This document shows, in pieces, positions 1 through 9,658 of a DNA stretch of 64,000 nt. The stretch covers positions 434,001 through 498,000 of the forward strand of contig NZ_SDHW01000002.1 in NCBI RefSeq assembly GCF_004118265.1, in the 5' to 3' direction. The translations under genes were made by a program, and so were the position numbers. The DNA comes from Lacibacter luteus (lineage in GTDB: Bacteria > Bacteroidota > Bacteroidia > Chitinophagales > Chitinophagaceae). The stretch's first letter is position 1; each line of letters starts with the position of its first letter. A model generated the notes under the pieces. That model was given only the letters and a program-made list of their open reading frames with translations, was not told where the DNA came from and ran no database searches.

Positions 1-1
1 T

Positions 2-1147
2 ATTCTCAAAAAAACAGAATACTCTATTTTTAAGTTAAGTATTGTTGCATTTCTCTTCTTTTTACCCGCAGCCTTTCGTTATCAGTACTATCCCTTAACA
101 ATCTTGTTTCCTACTTTACTTTATGCTTCCGGGGTTTACTTAAAAGATTTATTGCTCAAAAAAAATGCCCTAATCCTCTTTGGATTTATACTGACATTTA
201 TTACTATACAAGAACTCTTTTTGTTTCTATATACCTCGCAACCATTAACACAATCCATTTCAATGGATGAATCTGGCTTTTTTCCGTCAAACCTAGCAAT
301 CATTTATCCGTTCTTTATAAAGACCTTCGCAAGTATCTCGTATATAGAAAACAGATTTCTTTCTTTTCTCTTACCTATACATCAATACTATTCGTTTGCT
401 ATTGTTATATTATTGGGAGCCTGGTTGTATTTTCTTAGCAAAAACATCATTCAGCGCAAACTAACATCAGAAAAAAATATTGTAAATCGTGAGAAAACAG
501 TTCTTCTCTCTGTTCTTACCATTTTATTAACTCCAATTTTAACTCTCTTGCTTTTATCTGTTACGCATGCAAAACAAACCGATGGTGTTGAAGGTTGGAC
601 ATACGTTCAAGAAGGACGCTACTATATTGGATCTTCAATTCTTGTTCTGGTTTTAACAACCTGGTTTATACAAAACAACATAAAACATGTATCAAAGCTA
701 TTCTTCAGCGTGGGAAAGTTTTGCCTGCTTCTTATATTAAGTTATAATCTTCTCTTAACAGCAAGTTTCTATAAAAATCTCATAACTAAAGAAGTTGTAA
801 TTAAAGGCGTAAATCCCAACTCAGACCGCAAAAAGGTTGAACAGATTATTGATCACCTAAACATAAATGCTACCAAAAAAGTAATAACATATAACGATGC
901 CTCACTTGCATTTTATCCTTATAAAAAAAATGTTGTGGTAACACAAAAAATCTCGTCACTTAATGAAACCGGGTTTGAAACTTCTCAGACAATTCAACTA
1001 TTAATTATTGCCGATAAGCCAATTAACAATTCTGACAGCGTGCTTATTCACAAAACAAATGCAAAACAAATTTCTTCCTTAAAGAGATGCACGATTTACC
1101 TTGCAGAAATTTCACCATCACAACAAACAAACATTGAGCACAACTAA
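2..1147 (+). CDS. Multi-pass membrane protein, GT39-like (5' partial)
   Basis: The reading frame is open to the left edge of the window, so the N-terminus is missing. About 380 codons remain. The first two thirds hold many hydrophobic segments, with a short loop containing the phrase QEGRYYIGSS before a membrane helix. This resembles the loops of polytopic lipid-linked-sugar glycosyltransferases (GT39/PMT type). A soluble C-terminal part of about 120 residues follows. The next genes are a polyprenyl-phosphate-sugar GT2 and a DUF2304 protein, a frequent set for surface glycan or glycolipid modification. The precise family cannot be fixed from the fragment, so the glycosyltransferase label is an inference from topology and neighbours. 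Confidence 0.6.
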   Translation: MLKKTEYSIFKLSIVAFLFFLPAAFRYQYYPLTILFPTLLYASGVYLKDLLLKKNALILFGFILTFITIQELFLFLYTSQPLTQSISMDESGFFPSNLAIIYPFFIKTFASISYIENRFLSFLLPIHQYYSFAIVILLGAWLYFLSKNIIQRKLTSEKNIVNREKTVLLSVLTILLTPILTLLLLSVTHAKQTDGVEGWTYVQEGRYYIGSSILVLVLTTWFIQNNIKHVSKLFFSVGKFCLLLILSYNLLLTASFYKNLITKEVVIKGVNPNSDRKKVEQIIDHLNINATKKVITYNDASLAFYPYKKNVVVTQKISSLNETGFETSQTIQLLIIADKPINNSDSVLIHKTNAKQISSLKRCTIYLAEISPSQQTNIEHN

Positions 1148-1163
1148 TGATCATACAGCAAAC

Positions 1164-1829
1164 GTGCATGTGATTGTACCAGCATACAACGAGACCCCTA
1201 TGCTGCGTTCGGTTGTTGAAGCAATACTGGCCAAAGGATATACTGTTGTTGTTGTTGATGACGGTTCGCTTATAGACCAATCGGCTTGCCTGACAGACCT
1301 TACTGTCCACTTTTTGAAACATGAAATAAATCTTGGTCAGGGAGCAGCATTGCAAACAGGTACAGCTTTCGCTTTGCTAAACAAAGCAAACTTTATTGTT
1401 CATTTTGATGCAGATGGCCAACATTCGGCAGAAGATATTTCCGCTCTGCTTACACCGCTATTCCAAAAAAAAGCAGAAATTGTTTTTGGCTCCCGCTTTC
1501 TTTCAAAACCACTAGCTATTCCAAAAAGAAGAGTAAGGCTGTTGCGCTTGGCACGTTACATCAACTTCTTCTTTACAGGCATTTTACTTACAGATGCACA
1601 TAATGGCCTAAGAGCCTTAACAGCAACATCAGCAAAAAAAATTTGTATAACAGAAAACCGAATGGCACATGCATCTGAAATTCTGTTTCTAGTAAAAAAA
1701 CACAATCTTTCGTTCACCGAAGTTCCTGTTCACATTTCCTATACCGACTATTCAAAACAAAAAGGGCAATCTGCGTGGAATAGCATCAGAATCTTTTTCG
1801 ATTTACTTTTACATAAACTATTTGAATGA
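1164..1829 (+). CDS. Family 2 glycosyltransferase (polyprenyl-phosphate sugar synthase type)
   Basis: A GT-A fold GT2 enzyme of the DPM1 type that would transfer a sugar from a nucleotide donor to a polyprenyl phosphate at the inner membrane. Visible motifs are the start strand HVIVPAYNE, the donor-site VVVVDDGS, a FDADGQH metal-binding DxD-like motif and the GSRF loop. The start is uncertain: a TTG at 1101 would overlap the upstream gene by 47 bp, whereas GTG at 1164 gives MHVIVPAYNE, the usual N-terminus in this family, 16 bp after the upstream stop. It overlaps the next gene by 4 bp (ATGA), so the two are probably translationally coupled. Confidence 0.85.
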   Translation: MHVIVPAYNETPMLRSVVEAILAKGYTVVVVDDGSLIDQSACLTDLTVHFLKHEINLGQGAALQTGTAFALLNKANFIVHFDADGQHSAEDISALLTPLFQKKAEIVFGSRFLSKPLAIPKRRVRLLRLARYINFFFTGILLTDAHNGLRALTATSAKKICITENRMAHASEILFLVKKHNLSFTEVPVHISYTDYSKQKGQSAWNSIRIFFDLLLHKLFE

Positions 1830-2161
1830 CAGGAATTCAACTTATACTCATCAGCGGCTTTCTCTTAGCTCTCTTATTCTTTTTCATCCGCTGGCGAAAT
1901 AACATTGCAGATGTTTTGCTATTTACTGTGCTTTCATCTACCGCAATCATCTTTATACTTTATCCTGAGTGGACCAATGTAATTGCACATAAACTGGGTG
2001 TTGGTCGTGGGGCGGATCTTGTATTTTACTTATGTATTCTCATTTTCTCTTTTGTAATTCTAAAGTTATATGCACGCATACGTAAGCTGGAACAAATGCT
2101 TACAGACCTTGTACGTAAAGAAAGTTTACACAAGAAACAAGCCGATCAACAATCTACTTAA
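1826..2161 (+). CDS. DUF2304 family membrane protein
   Basis: A 111-residue protein with three predicted membrane helices (about residues 3-22, 29-48 and 65-83) and a charged C-terminal tail with the ending RIRKLEQMLTDLVRK typical of DUF2304. This family is regularly encoded next to a DPM1-like GT2 and is thought to be its membrane partner, though its biochemistry is unproven. Here it overlaps the GT2 stop by 4 bp. Its 3' end overlaps the convergent lipoprotein gene by 8 bp and there is no terminator between them. Confidence 0.8.
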   Translation: MTGIQLILISGFLLALLFFFIRWRNNIADVLLFTVLSSTAIIFILYPEWTNVIAHKLGVGRGADLVFYLCILIFSFVILKLYARIRKLEQMLTDLVRKESLHKKQADQQST

Positions 2162-2825
2162 TCGTGTATGTTCCGATTTTTGTTTCAGAATTATGATTAA
2201 TTCCGGCAAGGGCCATTACAATACTTGTTTTGCTGTAAACTAATCCAACATTGAAGGCATAATAATATTGGAGGTCGTGAGAATCGGGGTTTTGTGTACT
2301 TCCGAAAATGCTGAAGCTTGGTGTTACTGTTACCTTGATTACATTTTTAAACGTAACACCGTTTACAACATAATCAATTCCCTTATCCGCAATAGTAAAT
2401 ACCAGTGTAGCAGTAACAGGTACAGATGTACCACCAAGCGTAACATTAACTGTTTTTACTTCTGTCCAAGTAGCTCCTTTAGCAAGCTTGTCTTTTAAAT
2501 AGAGTAGTTCAATTGTTTGATTGTTTAACTCCGCAAACTTATTATATCGAAGGTATTCACCACTAAACTTTGCATAGTATTCGTTCGAGGAAGCAGAGTT
2601 GCTTGCAACGCTATACACTTTACCATTAATTGTTGTGTCTCTATTGAGTATAGTAATTTTATACGAGCCTGCATTGGAACCTGTAACGGTATAGTTCCAT
2701 TCGCTGCCAACTGTTAAAGGTTGATAATCGCCTGCTGGCGTATTATCGGGCTCGCCGGGTTTCTTGCAATTACCGGCACATAACACAATAAAAAGAATTG
2801 TACAGATGAAAAGCGTTTTTTGCAT
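2154..2825 (-). CDS. Secreted or lipid-anchored hypothetical protein
   Basis: The 223-residue product starts with a signal sequence (MQKTLFICTILFIVLCAG) and Cys20 after a small-residue stretch, so it is probably a lipoprotein, although Asn at -1 makes the lipobox imperfect. The mature part has PLTVGSEWNYTVTGS and repeated Thr/Val-rich beta segments, as in Bacteroidota outer-surface beta-sandwich lipoproteins. No catalytic motif is visible and function is unknown. The gene stands alone, convergent with the DUF2304 gene. Confidence 0.7.
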   Translation of the reverse strand: MQKTLFICTILFIVLCAGNCKKPGEPDNTPAGDYQPLTVGSEWNYTVTGSNAGSYKITILNRDTTINGKVYSVASNSASSNEYYAKFSGEYLRYNKFAELNNQTIELLYLKDKLAKGATWTEVKTVNVTLGGTSVPVTATLVFTIADKGIDYVVNGVTFKNVIKVTVTPSFSIFGSTQNPDSHDLQYYYAFNVGLVYSKTSIVMALAGINHNSETKIGTYTIK

Positions 2826-2878
2826 GGTTCTTATTTTGCTTTAAAGATACAAAAACGCTTTTCGTTGCTGCTTGTTGC

Positions 2879-4318
2879 TTAGAATTCGCAATTCTTGGGT
2901 GTGCGGGGGAAAGCAATTACATCCCTGATGTTGCCCATACCCGTAACAAACTGTACAATACGCTCAAAGCCAAGACCAAAACCTGCATGTGGTACTGTAC
3001 CAAAACGACGGGTGTCTAGGTACCACCATAATTCTTCGGCAGGAATATGCATTTCTTTCATGCGCTCCTCAAGTTTATCCAAACGTTCTTCACGTTGAGA
3101 GCCGCCAACAATTTCTCCAATGCCCGGAGCAAGAATATCCATTGCTGCAACCGTTTTGCCATCATCGTTCTGGCGCATGTAAAACGCTTTGATATCTTTT
3201 GGATAATTTGTAACAATAACCGGCTTTTTGAAATGTTTCTCTACAAGATAGCGCTCATGTTCGCTCTGCATATCAATTCCCCACTTTACATCGTACTGGA
3301 ATTTTTTCTTTTTATATGCGGGAGACTGTATAAGAATATCAATTGCCTCGGTATAAGTAATACGTTCAAAATTATTATTCATTACAAACTCCAGCTTTTC
3401 AATCAACCCCATTTCGCTACGCTTATCCTGTGGCAATTGCTTCTCTTCATCTGCTAAACGCTGTGCAAGAAATTCAAGGTCTTCTCTGTTGTTTTCCATT
3501 GCGTAGCGAATAATATATTTAATGAATTCTTCTGCAAGGTTCATGTTATCTTCTAAATCGCAGAAAGCCATTTCGGGTTCAATCATCCAAAACTCGGCGA
3601 GGTGGCGGGCAGTATTCGAATTCTCAGCACGGAAAGTTGGACCAAACGTATAAATTTCGCCAAAGGCTGTTGCACCCAATTCACCTTCCAATTGTCCGCT
3701 TACAGTAAGATTAGATGAACGACCAAAGAAATCTTCTTTAAAGTTCACAGTACCATCTTCGTTACGTGGGGTGCCATCAAATGGCAATGTAGTTACACGA
3801 AACATTTCACCTGCACCTTCCGCATCGCTAGCCGTAACAATGGGCGTGTGCATATATACAAACCCCTTTTCGTTATAAAATTTGTGGATTGCAAATGCCA
3901 ACGAATGACGTACACGAAACACCGAGCCAAAAGTATTGGTACGAAAACGCAGATGCGCAATTTCTCTTAAATATTCAAGTGTGGGTCTGTTCTTTAATTG
4001 AATAGGATATTTCTCCGCATCACTATCACCTAGAATTTCGAGCGAATTTGCTATTAAATCTATTTTTTGACCCTTGCCTAATGAGGCAACGATTTTACCT
4101 GATACATTTATAGAAGCAGATGTTGTTAACCTCTTCAGCAACTCATCATCAAACTTACCCAGCTCAACAACTACCTGCAGATTGTTATTGGTACTGCCAT
4201 CGTTAAGGGCAATAAACTGGTTGTTACGAAAGGTGCGTACCCAACCCATAACTGTTACCTGCTGATCCTGCGGCTCCCATGTGAGCAGTTCTTTAATTTT
4301 AACTCTTTTGTTAAACAT
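2879..4318 (-). CDS. asnS: Asparaginyl-tRNA synthetase
   Basis: A class IIb aminoacyl-tRNA synthetase charging tRNA-Asn in the cytoplasm. An N-terminal OB fold (about residues 1-110, with [20 protein letters not shown]) precedes the catalytic core with motif 2 ([20 protein letters not shown]) and motif 3 ([11 protein letters not shown]). The start [12 protein letters not shown] at 4318 gives 479 residues, close to the family norm of about 465-480. An upstream in-frame codon at 4384 would add 22 residues of poor quality and is rejected. The gene is monocistronic and divergent from rho. Confidence 0.97.
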   Translation of the reverse strand: MFNKRVKIKELLTWEPQDQQVTVMGWVRTFRNNQFIALNDGSTNNNLQVVVELGKFDDELLKRLTTSASINVSGKIVASLGKGQKIDLIANSLEILGDSDAEKYPIQLKNRPTLEYLREIAHLRFRTNTFGSVFRVRHSLAFAIHKFYNEKGFVYMHTPIVTASDAEGAGEMFRVTTLPFDGTPRNEDGTVNFKEDFFGRSSNLTVSGQLEGELGATAFGEIYTFGPTFRAENSNTARHLAEFWMIEPEMAFCDLEDNMNLAEEFIKYIIRYAMENNREDLEFLAQRLADEEKQLPQDKRSEMGLIEKLEFVMNNNFERITYTEAIDILIQSPAYKKKKFQYDVKWGIDMQSEHERYLVEKHFKKPVIVTNYPKDIKAFYMRQNDDGKTVAAMDILAPGIGEIVGGSQREERLDKLEERMKEMHIPAEELWWYLDTRRFGTVPHAGFGLGFERIVQFVTGMGNIRDVIAFPRTPKNCEF

Positions 4319-4612
4319 ATTGCTGAAATTTGAGCGGCAAAGATAACTACTGCTGTTACAGATTGTTAATGATTTTCGGAACAAAAGAGTTGAAAAGCCC
4401 GTTCAGCCTTCATTTCAGCTGCCAATACTTTTTTTTCCTTTTTTCCGATTTTCCCGTAACATTGCAGAGGAAACCGACCGACATTTAAAAATCCGATCTT
4501 CCACGAGCTCATCAAATTCGGTCATTCCAAGTTCCCAAACGTATCATTTCAAACTTACAGATCTAAAAAAGTTTTACGAATTCTCATCCCGTGTTAATGA
4601 ACTAAATTTTTT
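4319..4612. promoter_or_regulatory. Divergent asnS/rho upstream region
   Basis: A 294-bp gene-free interval between the divergent starts of asnS and rho must hold both promoters. Nearest rho it is T- and C-rich on the plus strand. A C-rich unstructured leader would fit known rho autoregulation, but no specific attenuator hairpin is convincing and no consensus -7 box stands out. Confidence 0.4.
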
Positions 4613-6262
4613 ATGTACGACATCCTACAACTGAACGATATGCTCGTTCCTGAGTTGCTCGATATTGCGGAGCAACTGAAAATTACAGGCGCCAAAAAAA
4701 TGGACAAGCAACAGCTGGTCTATAAAATCCTCGATAAACAAGCCGTTATGTCAAGTGAAACAAAAGCAGGTGCCGAAGAAAAAGGCAAACGCAAACGCAT
4801 TGTAAAAACAACCACAGCCTCCGGTACAGAAGAAGCGGTAGTAGAAAGTGGTGATGAAGCTGACGCTCCTGCAAAAAGTAAAAAGAAGAAAGAAGAAGCC
4901 GGTGCCCCGCAAAAGAAAGCAATTAAAAAAAATGATAAACCAGCAACATCTGAACCAATTATTCCTGCAGGTTTCATCATTCCCGGTGAAGACGATTTTG
5001 TAGCCGGTCCTCCCGAAATGGAGCTGAGCGAATTGCTTTCAGAATCTGTACAGGAAGCAGAAGCGGCCCCTGCACCCGAACGCCCTGCCCATCAACAGCA
5101 ACGTCATCAATACCCACAGAAAAAAGAACAAGCCTTCAATATTGAATTTGATGGTGTGATCCAGGGTGAAGGTGTTTTGGAAATGATGCCGGACGGTTAT
5201 GGTTTCTTACGCAGCAGCGATTACAATTATCTTTCAAGCCCCGATGATATTTATGTATCTCCATCTCAAATAAAACTCTTTGGTTTAAAAACGGGCGATA
5301 CGGTTTATGGCTCTGTTCGTCCGCCAAAAGAAGGTGAGAAATACTTTGCATTATTGAAAGTTGATACAATCAATGGCAAACGTCCTGAAGAAGTGCGTGA
5401 CCGTGTTCCTTTCGATTACCTCACGCCGCTATTCCCATTTGAAAAATTAAACCTTTCAACTACATCAAGCAACTACAGCACACGTATCATGGACCTGTTT
5501 ACACCAATTGGTAAAGGTCAGCGTGGATTAATTGTTGCGCAACCGAAAGTTGGTAAAACAGTTTTACTGAAAGAAGTAGCAAATGCTATTGCAGAAAACC
5601 ATCCCGAGGTATATCTCATCGTTCTGTTAGTTGATGAACGTCCTGAAGAGGTAACAGATATGGAACGTAGCGTTAAAGCAGAAGTTGTTGCTTCAACTTT
5701 TGATGAACCTGCAGAAAAACATGTAAAAGTTTCGACCATTATTTTGCAAAAAGCAAAACGTTTGGTTGAGTGCGGACACGATGTAGTGATCCTGCTTGAT
5801 TCTATTACACGTCTTGCTCGTGCACACAACACCGTTGCTCCGGCAAGTGGTAAAGTTTTGAGTGGTGGTGTGGAAGCAAACGCCATGCAAAAACCAAAAC
5901 AATTCTTTGGTGCTGCACGTAAAATCGAAAACGGTGGTTCTTTAACCATTCTTGCAACAGCACTTGTAGACACCGGCAGTAAAATGGATGAGGTGATCTT
6001 TGAAGAGTTTAAAGGTACCGGTAACATGGAACTTGCGCTTGATCGTAAACTCGCCAACAAACGCATCTTCCCTGCTATTGATATTGTGGCGTCAAGTACA
6101 CGACGTGATGATCTGTTGCTTGATAAAGATGTTGCAAAACGTATGTGGGTGTTACGCAAACACATGGCCGATATGAATACCGAAGAAGCAATGAACACAT
6201 TGCTGCAACATATGCGTGGTACAAAAGACAATATGGAATTCCTTACCAGCATGAATGGTTAA
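4613..6262 (+). CDS. rho: Transcription termination factor Rho
   Basis: A hexameric RNA-dependent ATPase that ends transcription. Residues 1-45 are the Rho N-terminal helical domain ([18 protein letters not shown]). Residues of about 46-165 form a highly charged Lys/Glu/Ala-rich linker with poly-Lys patches. A cold-shock RNA-binding domain follows ([16 protein letters not shown]...YVSPSQIK), then the RecA-like core with Walker A near residues 305-318 ([11 protein letters not shown]) and Walker B ([13 protein letters not shown]). At 549 residues it is about 130 longer than the E. coli protein because of the linker, which is common in Bacteroidota and Actinobacteria. A small lipoprotein gene begins 18 bp downstream. 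Confidence 0.97.
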   Translation: MYDILQLNDMLVPELLDIAEQLKITGAKKMDKQQLVYKILDKQAVMSSETKAGAEEKGKRKRIVKTTTASGTEEAVVESGDEADAPAKSKKKKEEAGAPQKKAIKKNDKPATSEPIIPAGFIIPGEDDFVAGPPEMELSELLSESVQEAEAAPAPERPAHQQQRHQYPQKKEQAFNIEFDGVIQGEGVLEMMPDGYGFLRSSDYNYLSSPDDIYVSPSQIKLFGLKTGDTVYGSVRPPKEGEKYFALLKVDTINGKRPEEVRDRVPFDYLTPLFPFEKLNLSTTSSNYSTRIMDLFTPIGKGQRGLIVAQPKVGKTVLLKEVANAIAENHPEVYLIVLLVDERPEEVTDMERSVKAEVVASTFDEPAEKHVKVSTIILQKAKRLVECGHDVVILLDSITRLARAHNTVAPASGKVLSGGVEANAMQKPKQFFGAARKIENGGSLTILATALVDTGSKMDEVIFEEFKGTGNMELALDRKLANKRIFPAIDIVASSTRRDDLLLDKDVAKRMWVLRKHMADMNTEEAMNTLLQHMRGTKDNMEFLTSMNG

Positions 6263-6280
6263 TACAAAAAATAATCAGTT

Positions 6281-6589
6281 ATGAAACAGTTTCTTTTTTT
6301 ATTCCTCTTGTTGGGTTTTGTTGCCTGCGATGATTCGCAAAAAAGCGATAATGAAAAAGAAAGCAGCGAAGCAAAGATTGAAATCAAAGGCGATTCCGGT
6401 GAAATAAAAATCAACAATGAGGGAATATCAATACAAGGTGCAGACTCTGCGGGTATTAAAATCAACTCAGAAGACGGAATTAAAATAGAGGGTAAAGACG
6501 GAAAGGTGGAGATTAAAACCGATGAAGGTGGAAAAATTAAACTCGAGAAAAAAGGAAAAGAAGTAAATATCCAGATCAAAGAAAATTAA
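6281..6589 (+). CDS. Small repetitive lipoprotein
   Basis: A 102-residue protein with a signal peptide and a clear lipobox (LLGFVAC, Cys near residue 16). The mature region is made of short imperfect repeats with the pattern G-x-I-K-I-x (GEIKINNEG, GIKINSEDG, GIKIEGKDGK), rich in Lys, Glu, Asp and Gly, which suggests an extended beta-strand or beta-solenoid-like structure. It begins 18 bp after rho and ends just before a strong terminator, so it may be co-transcribed with rho. Function unknown. Confidence 0.75.
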   Translation: MKQFLFLFLLLGFVACDDSQKSDNEKESSEAKIEIKGDSGEIKINNEGISIQGADSAGIKINSEDGIKIEGKDGKVEIKTDEGGKIKLEKKGKEVNIQIKEN

Positions 6590-6593
6590 GTAA

Positions 6594-6625
6594 ACAGTCC
6601 TGCATAATTGCAGGACTGTTTTTGT
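6594..6625 (+). terminator. Rho-independent terminator after the rho-lipoprotein unit
   Basis: A perfect 11-bp stem (6594-6604 with 6609-6619) and a 4-base TAAT loop are followed at once by a T-run. It lies 5 bp after the lipoprotein stop codon. Confidence 0.92.
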
Positions 6626-6633
6626 TTTATTCT

Positions 6634-6825
6634 ATGCTATCCCGACTTGTCAATATCTGCCGTGTTATTGGTATTCTTTCGTTTCTTGCCATGTGTTACA
6701 CTTGGTTTTTTACAAGTGATCTGCAATCGTTTCTTATTGCAAAACAACTTACTATTACGTTCTTCAGTGTTTCTATTCTGCTGTGGCTAATTACACTCAT
6801 TATTGCATTCCGCAAGAATGAATAA
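6634..6825 (+). CDS. Small two-helix membrane protein
   Basis: A 63-residue protein starting at ATG 6634 (an in-frame TTG at 6622 lies inside the terminator T-run and is less likely). It has two hydrophobic helices (about residues 9-28 and 38-57) separated by a short loop and ends in a basic tail. It stops 14 bp before selU and may be co-transcribed with it. Function unknown. Confidence 0.55.
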   Translation: MLSRLVNICRVIGILSFLAMCYTWFFTSDLQSFLIAKQLTITFFSVSILLWLITLIIAFRKNE

Positions 6826-6839
6826 TTTTACAGAAGTAT

Positions 6840-7886
6840 ATGGCTGTTAAAAAAATTACCATAGAAGAATTTCTTACCCTCTCCGTGCAATACCCTGTAT
6901 TGGATGTACGCAGCCCTGGTGAGTATAAGCACGCACATCTTAAAAATGCTTTTTCGTTTCCATTGTTTACTGATGAAGAAAGAAAGGTTGTGGGCACCGC
7001 TTATAAACAGGAAAGCAGGCAAAAAGCAATTAAGCTTGGTCTTGATTACTTTGGTGTGAAGATGCGGAAGATGGTGGAGGAAGCCGAATACATATGCGAC
7101 AATCATAAACCTTCAACAACCAGAACCGTATTGGTACATTGCTGGCGTGGCGGCATGCGCAGCGGAGCTATTGCCTGGCTGCTCGACTTATACGGGTTTG
7201 ATGTGTACACACTTGTTGGCGGATATAAATCGTTTCGCAAATGGGTGCTGGCACAGTTTGAAAAAGAATACAGCTTTAAAGTACTCGGAGGCTATACAGG
7301 AAGCGGCAAAACCCTGTTACTCGAAGGATTACAAAAAAGAAAACAAAATGTAGTTGATCTTGAGGCTTTGGCCCATCACAAAGGCTCAGCTTTTGGTAAT
7401 CTTGGTATGCCTGCTCAACCTACGCAGGAACAATTCGAAAACCTGCTGGCGCTTTCGCTTTGGAATTCATCTTTAAGAAATGAAGCTATTTGGGTTGAGG
7501 ATGAAAGCCAGCGGATCGGCGATGTAAACATTCCGATTAACCTTTGGAGACAGATGCGTCAATTCCCGTTGCTGTTTGTGGATATTCCCTTCGAAGAACG
7601 ACTGAGCTATTTGGTGGAAGAATACGGTAAACACGAACGTGAGCGACTTGTTAACGCCATCATCCGAATAAAAAAACGTCTTGGTGGCCTTGAAACGAAA
7701 GAGGCGATTAACGCACTTGTAGAAGAGCGTATTGCTGATTGTTTCCGTATCCTTCTAACCTATTACGACAAATGGTATCTTAAGGGAATGCATAATAGAG
7801 AGCAGCTTGAAGCGTTATTAATAAAAATACCCTGTAAAACCGTTTCGGTATCCAATATTGATCAATTAATACAACAGCCGGCATAA
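6840..7886 (+). CDS. selU: tRNA 2-selenouridine synthase
   Basis: SelU (MnmH/YbbB) replaces sulfur with selenium at the wobble position of certain tRNAs, using selenophosphate through a geranylated intermediate. An N-terminal rhodanese domain (about residues 1-125) carries the family motif HCWRGGMRS with the catalytic Cys near residue 101. A P-loop domain follows with Walker A GGYTGSGKT near residues 150-158. The length of 348 matches the family (about 350-365). The selenophosphate source selD lies 2.7 kb downstream on the same strand. No selA or selB is visible, so selenium may be used here only for tRNA modification (inference limited to this window). Confidence 0.95.
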   Translation: MAVKKITIEEFLTLSVQYPVLDVRSPGEYKHAHLKNAFSFPLFTDEERKVVGTAYKQESRQKAIKLGLDYFGVKMRKMVEEAEYICDNHKPSTTRTVLVHCWRGGMRSGAIAWLLDLYGFDVYTLVGGYKSFRKWVLAQFEKEYSFKVLGGYTGSGKTLLLEGLQKRKQNVVDLEALAHHKGSAFGNLGMPAQPTQEQFENLLALSLWNSSLRNEAIWVEDESQRIGDVNIPINLWRQMRQFPLLFVDIPFEERLSYLVEEYGKHERERLVNAIIRIKKRLGGLETKEAINALVEERIADCFRILLTYYDKWYLKGMHNREQLEALLIKIPCKTVSVSNIDQLIQQPA

Positions 7887-7910
7887 CAAGCGGCTGTAAA
7901 AGACAAGTAC

Positions 7911-9623
7911 ATGAAAAACTTTTTAGTTCTGCTATTTCTCCTTCTTGGAACTTTCTACTCGCATGCACAGGTTGTTACAGGTGTATATAAAGGCAAGATG
8001 GAAGTTGACAGCCCTAAATACACCGTGGATTTTGAATTAACCCTTAAGGAAAAAGACGGGAAACTGTTTGGCTATTGTCAACGTTTGTTTATTGTTGAAG
8101 ATGTCCTTTTTTATAACCTTGTTAAAGTAACAGCAAGAGTTGAGGACAGTGTTTTAATTGTAGAAGACGAGAAATCGGTAAGTAACAATTTTAAAGAAAA
8201 AACTACCGGAGTAAAAACTGTGATGTTCTTTAAAATTCAAAAAAACAACGACACCGTTTCTGTTATGCCGGGAGAATGGAGTACTTCACGCACAAAAAAA
8301 TATTTACCAATAACCGGATCTGTTTCTGTTAGCAGAGAAAGAAATTATTTGGCTACTCAGCTCTACAAACGACTTGATGAAAAACAGCTTACCAAAGATG
8401 TTTTGTTTGAAGATAAAACACAACCTAAGCAAAGCGATGTAGCAGTTAACCAAAACAAACCCGTAACAACTAATACACAACCGAAATCAAACGAGATTGC
8501 AGCTAATCAGAATAAGCCAGCCCCAACTATACAACAGCAACAAACAATAATTACTAAGGATTCTGCCAACTCAACTACTTCGGTTGCTGTTAACAATCCA
8601 CAGCAGAAAATAAATGATATAGCAGTTAATCAAAATAAACCAACAATCGCTTCTAAAGATTCTGTTAAGCTGAATAATTCGGTTGCTGTTAACAACCCAC
8701 AGCAAAAAACAAATGATATAGCAGTTAATCAAAATAAACCAACCACCACAAATCAACCAAAGCAAACAGTTGCTCCTAAAGACTCAGTTAAAACAAATAC
8801 TTCTGTGATTGTAAATAACCCACAACAGAAAACAAATGATGTGGCAGTTAATCAAACCAAACCTGCTACTACAAATCAGCAACAACCAGTAACAAAAGAT
8901 CCCGTTAAGAATACTACAACTACACCTGTTGTTACCACGCAAACAAAACCTACTGATGTTGCCGTAAATCAAAACAAACCCATTTCCACAAATAACCAAC
9001 AACAGACAGCAACAACAAATAAACCAGTAACAAATCAAACAACAGGAAACAACAGTTCGGTTAGTACACAGCAACAATCAACGGCTGCTGTAAATAAGCC
9101 CGCTACAACAAACAGCACAACTAAACCCGAAACAAAACCAGCCGATCAAAAGCCGGTAACTCCTGTTGCTACAACACAACAGCAAACTTCTATTGCCACA
9201 GTTGGTAATACCGTTAGCAATAACACTTCTGGTCAGCCGACAGCAACGGGTAATCCTCCGGTAATCAACAACCCTGTAATTGTAAAAAGACAAATAGAAA
9301 TTATTGATGCACTTGAGCTTTCAGGCGACAGTGTAACGCTTTCGTTATATGATAATGGTGAAATTGATGGGGATACGGTAAGTGTATTTATGAATAATGA
9401 ATTGCTTGTTTCAAAAGTTGGCTTAAAAGCAAGTGCACACAAACAAACAATTGCACTTAAGCCCGGAGAGGTTGTACAACTTACTTTGTTTGCCGAAAAC
9501 CTTGGAAGCATACCTCCAAACACGGGACTGCTTGTTATTACCACAAACAACGAACGTTACCAGGTGCACTTTACATCAACGCTAAACAAGAACTCATCAA
9601 TTGTTTTGAGGCGTAAAGAATAA
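7911..9623 (+). CDS. Secreted protein with Asn/Gln/Thr-rich repeat region
   Basis: The 570-residue product has a signal peptide ending at SHAQ (about residue 20). An N-terminal domain (about 20-165, VVTGVYKGKMEV...) precedes a long low-complexity region (about 170-445) rich in N, Q, T, K and P with recurrent D-[IV]-A-V-N-Q-[NT]-K-P units. A C-terminal beta domain (about 460-570) contains LYDNGEIDGDTVSVF and a PPNTG motif. The N- and C-terminal domains are shared with the next gene, which lacks the repeat region, so the two are tandem paralogues. They are probably exported to the periplasm or surface; function unknown. The gene starts 24 bp after selU. Confidence 0.8.
   Translation: MKNFLVLLFLLLGTFYSHAQVVTGVYKGKMEVDSPKYTVDFELTLKEKDGKLFGYCQRLFIVEDVLFYNLVKVTARVEDSVLIVEDEKSVSNNFKEKTTGVKTVMFFKIQKNNDTVSVMPGEWSTSRTKKYLPITGSVSVSRERNYLATQLYKRLDEKQLTKDVLFEDKTQPKQSDVAVNQNKPVTTNTQPKSNEIAANQNKPAPTIQQQQTIITKDSANSTTSVAVNNPQQKINDIAVNQNKPTIASKDSVKLNNSVAVNNPQQKTNDIAVNQNKPTTTNQPKQTVAPKDSVKTNTSVIVNNPQQKTNDVAVNQTKPATTNQQQPVTKDPVKNTTTTPVVTTQTKPTDVAVNQNKPISTNNQQQTATTNKPVTNQTTGNNSSVSTQQQSTAAVNKPATTNSTTKPETKPADQKPVTPVATTQQQTSIATVGNTVSNNTSGQPTATGNPPVINNPVIVKRQIEIIDALELSGDSVTLSLYDNGEIDGDTVSVFMNNELLVSKVGLKASAHKQTIALKPGEVVQLTLFAENLGSIPPNTGLLVITTNNERYQVHFTSTLNKNSSIVLRRKE
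8425..8985 (+). repeat. In-gene degenerate coding repeats (DIAVNQNKP units)
   Basis: At least six copies of a unit encoding D-[IV]-A-V-N-Q-[NT]-K-P or a close variant lie within the secreted-protein gene. Some are embedded in a larger period of about 40 codons that also contains SVAVNNPQQK. Near-identical nucleotide copies (for example around 8580-8640 and 8680-8740) make length variation by slippage or recombination likely. Confidence 0.85.
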
Positions 9624-9658
9624 CCAATTTATTTGCTGCTAATCGCCATCTTTGTAAG

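Noticed and set aside
5518-6252. Long minus-strand frame opposite rho
   Set aside because: It lies wholly within the well-supported rho coding region and lacks any recognisable protein feature; it is a shadow of codon bias.
8425-8985. Regular repeats that could suggest a CRISPR array
   Set aside because: The repeats vary, lie inside an open reading frame and encode a repeated peptide; there are no constant-length unique spacers or cas genes.
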